Shown one piece after another: positions 6,200 to 9,308 of a stretch of 9,308 nucleotides of DNA. Within the stretch, counting starts at the first letter, position 1. Each line of letters starts with the position of its first letter. Both the position numbers and the translations under genes were made by a program. This DNA is from SMTZ1-83 sp048884925 (GTDB lineage: Archaea > Asgardarchaeota > Thorarchaeia > Thorarchaeales > Thorarchaeaceae), in contig JBHLQK010000127.1 in NCBI GenBank assembly GCA_048884925.1, positions 1 to 9,308 of the forward strand, written 5' to 3'. Under the pieces are notes generated by a model that did not search any database, was not told where the DNA came from, and saw only the letters and a list, made by a program, of their open reading frames with translations.

Positions 6200-6882
6200 G
6201 AAGCAGCCTCGGATTCAAGTAGGTCTACGAGAGTCTTTCGGACACCCTCAATATGCCCCGCACCTAGGACTGCTAATATCTTTCCAGGTACATCTTTCAT
6301 AATGCTTCTGAGAGCGTTTGCCACATAGAGGTCTCTCTGGTGTATCAATGCATCTGCAAGGCCAGGATATTCTGAATTGAAATCTTTCATCAGATTCTCA
6401 ACTGCCCCCTCCTCCTTAAGCAGTCCTAAAATATCTCTGGCATCACCATCTTGAATGTCCCTTTGTGCATCTGGAACGACACCCATCAGACGGTATATTT
6501 CATCAAGGGGCACTCTTGTGATTGCCTGCATTGTTAGCTGAATTGGCCTGTCCACTAGAGCTATCTTTGCACCAATTTTGCGGCCCTCTTGAATTGCTGC
6601 AAGCATTTCCTCCCCAACATTGGAACCCGTCAACTCCCCTAGGCTTTTCTCAAGAATTGCCATGTGCTGGATTAGATCTTGAGCAGCATCGCCAGTCGAT
6701 ACTGGTTCCCGATTTTCCATAGTCTTGTCAGGGTTTATGAGCTGTTGGTATCTCTGGTGGTCCAGCTCAACGGCGACAACATCTGGTTGGACTTCTTTAA
6801 CCGCTTTTTTTGCACGTTCCACGCTCTCTGTATCAGTATGAATGACTGACACAAAGACTACTCGGTCTATTTCATTATTCAA
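6196..6882 (-). CDS. TraB/PrgY-family protein, soluble domain only
   Basis: A 228-residue protein of the TraB superfamily, which includes the pheromone-shutdown protein PrgY, animal TIKI proteases and many archaeal proteins of unknown role. Features: VSVIHTDTESVERAKK (11-26), PDVVAVELDHQRY (33-45), the central DRPIQLTMQAI (111-121), RDLYVANAL (183-191) and the C-terminal GAGHIEGV (207-214). The family's second GxxH motif is intact (G207-H210). The first has Ser in place of Gly (S12-V-I-H15). Archaeal relatives often carry C-terminal membrane helices; none are present here, so it is probably cytoplasmic. The start is TTG at 6882; no ATG or GTG exists between it and the in-frame stop at 6922-6924. 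It is convergent with hypB and overlaps it by 4 bp. Biochemical function unknown. Confidence 0.85.
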   Translation of the reverse strand: MNNEIDRVVFVSVIHTDTESVERAKKAVKEVQPDVVAVELDHQRYQQLINPDKTMENREPVSTGDAAQDLIQHMAILEKSLGELTGSNVGEEMLAAIQEGRKIGAKIALVDRPIQLTMQAITRVPLDEIYRLMGVVPDAQRDIQDGDARDILGLLKEEGAVENLMKDFNSEYPGLADALIHQRDLYVANALRSIMKDVPGKILAVLGAGHIEGVRKTLVDLLESEAAS

Positions 6883-6904
6883 TTCAAAGCCACTAGCGGT
6901 TTTC

Positions 6905-6916
6905 AGGAAATTTCCT
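6905..6916. promoter_or_regulatory. 12-bp perfect palindrome AGGAAATTTCCT at the TraB-family promoter
   Basis: A perfect 12-bp palindrome lies 22 bp upstream of the TTG start on the minus strand. Its AAATTT centre is at the distance expected for a TATA box of a near-leaderless message, so it may be both core promoter and operator. The rest of the 214-bp divergent gap (6883-7096) shows no tRNA-like fold or C/D-box motif by eye. Confidence 0.4.
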
Positions 6917-7096
6917 TCTTTTCACTGTTTTGAAGACTGCTTGCTAGGGGATGAGAAGGAAAAATTGCGCAGTACACGCTGGCAAGTCTTTCTCTGCGAT
7001 TCATACCTGTAGCAGGAGTTCTGGATAAGCAAGAAGGTTTTTCTCAAGCCGAGCGTTTACTGCAGACAGTCATCAACACTACAGGGGCACATCAAG

Positions 7097-7453
7097 TTGA
7101 AGGCGGAACTAAATCGAACATTTGCCAAACTAATGAATCCACGAATGAATGCCGGTCTCGTCATGCTTCACACCCTTCTCGCTCCTTTGAAAGGGAAACC
7201 AATTGAACCAGGGGATGTCCGGCAAGCTGTGGATAATATCGTGAAGGAACGAGAGGTTTCAAAGCAGTCTATAACGAATGTTGCGAGACGGTTAGAAGAG
7301 TCCAACATCATCGAGAGAACAAAGGGCTATTCTGTCAACTATGGCTATCTCATTTCCATGTTGCTCCACACAATGATGGAGCTGACAAAACGTATGAACG
7401 ACCTTGAGGATGAGATTCTGTCACTGAAGGATCAGCTTAGTCCATCTGCTTAG
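7097..7453 (+). CDS. Small winged-helix protein with C-terminal coiled coil
   Basis: A 118-residue protein. A helix near 18-30 (MNAGLVMLHTLLAP) and a helix near 38-52 precede VSKQSITNVARRLEESNII (54-72), a good recognition helix. Next comes a short wing, ERTKGYSVNYGYL (73-85), and a long amphipathic helix from about 86 to 113 with heptad-like spacing (MELTKRMNDLEDEILSLKDQ). The layout suggests a dimeric transcription regulator. The start is TTG, with AGGGG 9 nt upstream. The frame is open back to 7013 but holds no ATG or GTG there. It is divergent from the TraB-family gene and convergent with the MfnA-type gene, its stop overlapping the latter's by 4 bp. Ligand and targets cannot be inferred. 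Confidence 0.68.
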   Translation: MKAELNRTFAKLMNPRMNAGLVMLHTLLAPLKGKPIEPGDVRQAVDNIVKEREVSKQSITNVARRLEESNIIERTKGYSVNYGYLISMLLHTMMELTKRMNDLEDEILSLKDQLSPSA

Positions 7454-8631
7454 TCAGCGGGAATAGTCGTAGAAACTTGATTGAGGTCATTGAAGAACGC
7501 GTTCATAGCTCCTGTAGTGACATGCGGCATAATGACCAGCCTCAGGGATGGGGGCAGTGGAGATGTTGCCATTCGCCACCCGCGTCTTTCCATTTCTGTA
7601 ACTATCGTTTTCAGGGGGACTTCTCTACTATTAATAGCAAGGATATTCATCACAGGATCTATTACAAGTTCTAGTAGTGGATTCCCCTCAACCCGCTCCT
7701 TTCCTAGCTGAGTCCGTTCCATACATCCTGCCACAATCTCTCTATATCCTGACCTACCAAGATGCTTCATTATAGCCCATGTTGCGAAGATGGATGCTGC
7801 TGGTCTTGTTCCCAAAATGGATGACTGTCTAGAACTGGCTCCGGGAAGATAAAGTGTCTTACTTGTGATAGCATTGAGATTACGTTTAGACCGAAAGATG
7901 AGGCAACCTGCTGGAATTGGTGCAAGACCCATCTTGTGAGGATCGATGCTGATACTGGTGACTCCTCGGACCTTGAAGTCAAAGGAATGATTCCCCAATC
8001 CAAGGTCATTCAAAAATGGAATCACAAATCCACCAAATGCTGCATCGACATGTAATGGGATTTTATTTTCATCAGCAACCTTGCCAATCTCGTCAATTGG
8101 GTCTATTTGTCCAAGATATGTAGTCCCCGCAGTTGCGATGATACCTACTGTGTTTTTCGATATCCTCTTCTCAATCTGACGAGTGCTTGCCTTGTATTGC
8201 CTATCTATGCCCGTTTTGATGAGTTTGATACCGAGAATCCACGCCGATTTGTCAATCGATGAATGAACTGTCTTTGGAACAATGATTTCGGGCTTCCTGA
8301 TATTCTTCCTAGTTTCACGCATTGCCAGCATTGCAAGGATATTGGATTCTGTTCCACCAGATGATGTAGTTCCATATGGCACTTTGAGATGCAGAAGATC
8401 AGCCATCATTTCAATGACCTCTTGTTCCACCCTTGCCGATCCCTTGACTGTATGAAGCCGTGCCGCGCTTCTATCCATGGTCTTACAGAACACCTCGGCT
8501 CCAAGTCGATGGGGAATAGTCGACATTGAAGCTATCGGATGTCCAGAGAGGTAGGCGGTATCCTCTTCAAGAAACGAATTCAGCTTTTCTACTACTTTTC
8601 TTTCATCCGTTCCATGTTCTTCGAAAACCAT
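7450..8631 (-). CDS. mfnA: MfnA-type group II PLP-dependent L-tyrosine/L-aspartate decarboxylase
   Basis: A 393-residue fold-type I PLP enzyme. Motifs: SMSTIPHRLGAEVF (35-48), YGTTSSGGTESNILAM (86-101, phosphate-binding region), H123 in KTVHSSIDKSA (stacks on the cofactor), HVDAAFGGF (194-202, D196 contacting the pyridine nitrogen) and SISIDPHKMGLAPIPAG (226-242) with K233 as the Schiff-base lysine. Archaeal relatives decarboxylate tyrosine to tyramine (methanofuran) or aspartate to beta-alanine (coenzyme A). Without other methanogenesis genes in view, the aspartate/beta-alanine role is at least as likely. ATG 8631 is well supported: AGGAGG (8639-8644) lies 7 nt upstream and a TATA-like element is at 8676-8682. 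The gene stands alone on its strand, and its stop overlaps that of the small winged-helix gene. Confidence 0.9.
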   Translation of the reverse strand: MVFEEHGTDERKVVEKLNSFLEEDTAYLSGHPIASMSTIPHRLGAEVFCKTMDRSAARLHTVKGSARVEQEVIEMMADLLHLKVPYGTTSSGGTESNILAMLAMRETRKNIRKPEIIVPKTVHSSIDKSAWILGIKLIKTGIDRQYKASTRQIEKRISKNTVGIIATAGTTYLGQIDPIDEIGKVADENKIPLHVDAAFGGFVIPFLNDLGLGNHSFDFKVRGVTSISIDPHKMGLAPIPAGCLIFRSKRNLNAITSKTLYLPGASSRQSSILGTRPAASIFATWAIMKHLGRSGYREIVAGCMERTQLGKERVEGNPLLELVIDPVMNILAINSREVPLKTIVTEMERRGWRMATSPLPPSLRLVIMPHVTTGAMNAFFNDLNQVSTTIPAD

Positions 8632-8675
8632 CCGTAATCCTCCTCTGAGGTCTGCAATAGTGGCTTAAGACAAGA

Positions 8676-8682
8676 GTATAAC
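8676..8682 (-). promoter_or_regulatory. Candidate TATA box of the mfnA-like gene
   Basis: GTTATAC on the minus strand lies about 45 bp before ATG 8631. A start of transcription about 25 bp downstream leaves a leader of roughly 20 nt holding the AGGAGG ribosome site. Confidence 0.4.
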
Positions 8683-8690
8683 GGTTGCGA

Positions 8691-8725
8691 AATCCAAAGC
8701 TGTTAATTGGATTCATATTTGGATT
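8691..8725. repeat. Three copies of a TTGGATT motif between divergent promoters
   Basis: AATCCAAA (8691-8698) is the reverse complement of TTTGGATT (8718-8725), and a further TTGGATT lies between them at 8707-8713. All three sit between the candidate TATA boxes of the decarboxylase and zinc-ribbon genes. They could be half-sites for a regulator acting on both promoters. The motif is short and the region AT-rich, so chance is possible. Confidence 0.4.
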
Positions 8726-8748
8726 GAAAAACTAGCTTTCAGCAATAG

Positions 8749-8755
8749 TATAAAT
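8749..8755 (+). promoter_or_regulatory. Candidate TATA box of the zinc-ribbon gene
   Basis: TATAAAT lies 37 bp before the TTG at 8793. Transcription about 25 bp downstream would start near 8776-8782 and leave a leader of 10-17 nt, which supports the TTG over the internal ATG at 8841. Confidence 0.45.
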
Positions 8756-8792
8756 CAGGAGATATGCCAATTTCCCTTGAAGGTTCATTATC

Positions 8793-9308
8793 TTGACCAA
8801 AATCAGGCTTAAAGCCAAGGCCATAGATGATCTAATCGAGATGCTGTTGAACAAACCCAAACTCTCATGGAATCGAACTTGGAGGGTTGAATCAAGGACG
8901 GTCGGGTTCTTCACGTTTGAGTTTCAACGGGGGGAACATTTGGGGATACTTAATGTGATTGTGGACCATGACTCTGACACTGAGGAGGGTATTGTCTGGA
9001 TTCTTCCCTATGCCTCAATGTACAGCCCTATTGAGATGCCCTCAAGAAACATCCTAGAGTCCATCGGGAAAGCTGCTCTCTCCAATCAGTGGCTCTTTGA
9101 GGTATTGCCTCCTGTTTATAGCGGCGTGAAATGTCCGCACTGTCAGGCAGTCTATGTATATCCCGAATCGATGACTGCAAATGATGTATTTCTAACCTGT
9201 CAGAATTGTGGAAAGGAGTTCAGATGTGACGTGCAGTCGAGGGAAGCTGTGAGCTTGGATGATGTCCTACCAGGGCGTATCAAGTGCCCCTACTGCTCGA
9301 TAAGTTAT
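8793..9308 (+). CDS. Zinc-ribbon protein of unknown function (runs off right edge)
   Basis: The frame is open from 8781 to the window edge, 172 codons from TTG 8793. Residues 1-110 are a soluble alpha/beta-looking domain, including VGFFTFEFQR (37-46), HLGILNVIVDHD (49-60), EEGIVWILPYASMYSPIEMP (64-83) and NQWLFEVLPP (98-107). I do not recognise it. A zinc ribbon follows: C114-P-H-C117 and C136-Q-N-C139, with C145 nearby. A second ribbon begins at C165-P-Y-C168 and is cut by the edge. Tandem ribbons suggest nucleic-acid or protein binding. ATG 8841 is an alternative start but would remove 16 residues and lacks a ribosome site. GAAGGTT lies about 8 nt before the TTG. It is divergent from the decarboxylase gene. 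Confidence 0.66.
   Translation, partial: MTKIRLKAKAIDDLIEMLLNKPKLSWNRTWRVESRTVGFFTFEFQRGEHLGILNVIVDHDSDTEEGIVWILPYASMYSPIEMPSRNILESIGKAALSNQWLFEVLPPVYSGVKCPHCQAVYVYPESMTANDVFLTCQNCGKEFRCDVQSREAVSLDDVLPGRIKCPYCSISY

Noticed and set aside
6940..7050. Possible structured RNA or tRNA in the divergent gap
   Set aside because: No cloverleaf, T-loop consensus, or C/D box pair could be found; the CTTGC/GCAAG pairing is short and imperfect.
8764..8796. Ten-codon leader ORF (ATG ... TGA) whose stop overlaps the TTG of the zinc-ribbon gene
   Set aside because: AGGAG is only 2 nt from the ATG, and the TATA box at 8749-8755 would place transcription downstream of it, so it is probably not in the mRNA.
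8732..8914. 60-codon minus-strand open frame
   Set aside because: It lies antisense to the start of the zinc-ribbon gene and across its promoter, with no domain or ribosome-site support.

Overview
The window reads as chromosomal DNA from an archaeon of moderate GC content. The evidence is a UbiA-type prenyltransferase of the archaeal ether-lipid kind, an MfnA-type decarboxylase, an archaeal Trm11/TrmG10-like RNA methyltransferase start, a TrmB-like helix-turn-helix regulator of a distinctly archaeal family, and TATA-like elements about 25-30 bp before several starts. An Asgard lineage such as Thorarchaeia is possible from general gene style, but nothing here proves it. No rRNA, tRNA, CRISPR, transposase or phage gene was seen. 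Genes are packed tightly: thirteen CDSs, two of them cut by the window edges.

Layout. Left (1-1201, minus strand): an endonuclease IV-like TIM barrel followed after 1 nt by an RNA methyltransferase that runs off the left edge. Next, a plus-strand prenyltransferase (1347-2285) converges on a zinc-ribbon/Yip1-like membrane protein (2282-3094, minus). The centre (3196-6199) is a divergent locus. On the minus strand lies a winged-helix protein plus a six-helix ECF S-component-like membrane protein. On the plus strand lie a TrmB-like regulator, a second S-component-like protein and the nickel-insertion GTPase HypB. The 128 bp between the arms carries a perfect 8+8 bp inverted repeat between two candidate TATA boxes. 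Right (6196-9308): a soluble TraB-family protein (minus), a small winged-helix/coiled-coil protein (plus), an MfnA-type PLP decarboxylase (minus), and the start of an unrecognised zinc-ribbon protein (plus, cut by the right edge).

How the genes may work together. The central locus is the most interesting part. Two DNA-binding-protein/S-component pairs are mirrored around one palindrome, and one arm ends in hypB. This suggests metal- or cofactor-responsive membrane uptake linked to nickel-enzyme maturation. The substrate is inference, because no EcfA/EcfT energising module and no hypA are in the window. The other genes look like housekeeping functions: lipid synthesis, DNA repair, tRNA modification, and beta-alanine or tyramine synthesis.

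Two structural patterns stand out. All three convergent gene pairs end in a 4-bp overlap of their stop codons. Several genes appear to start with TTG.
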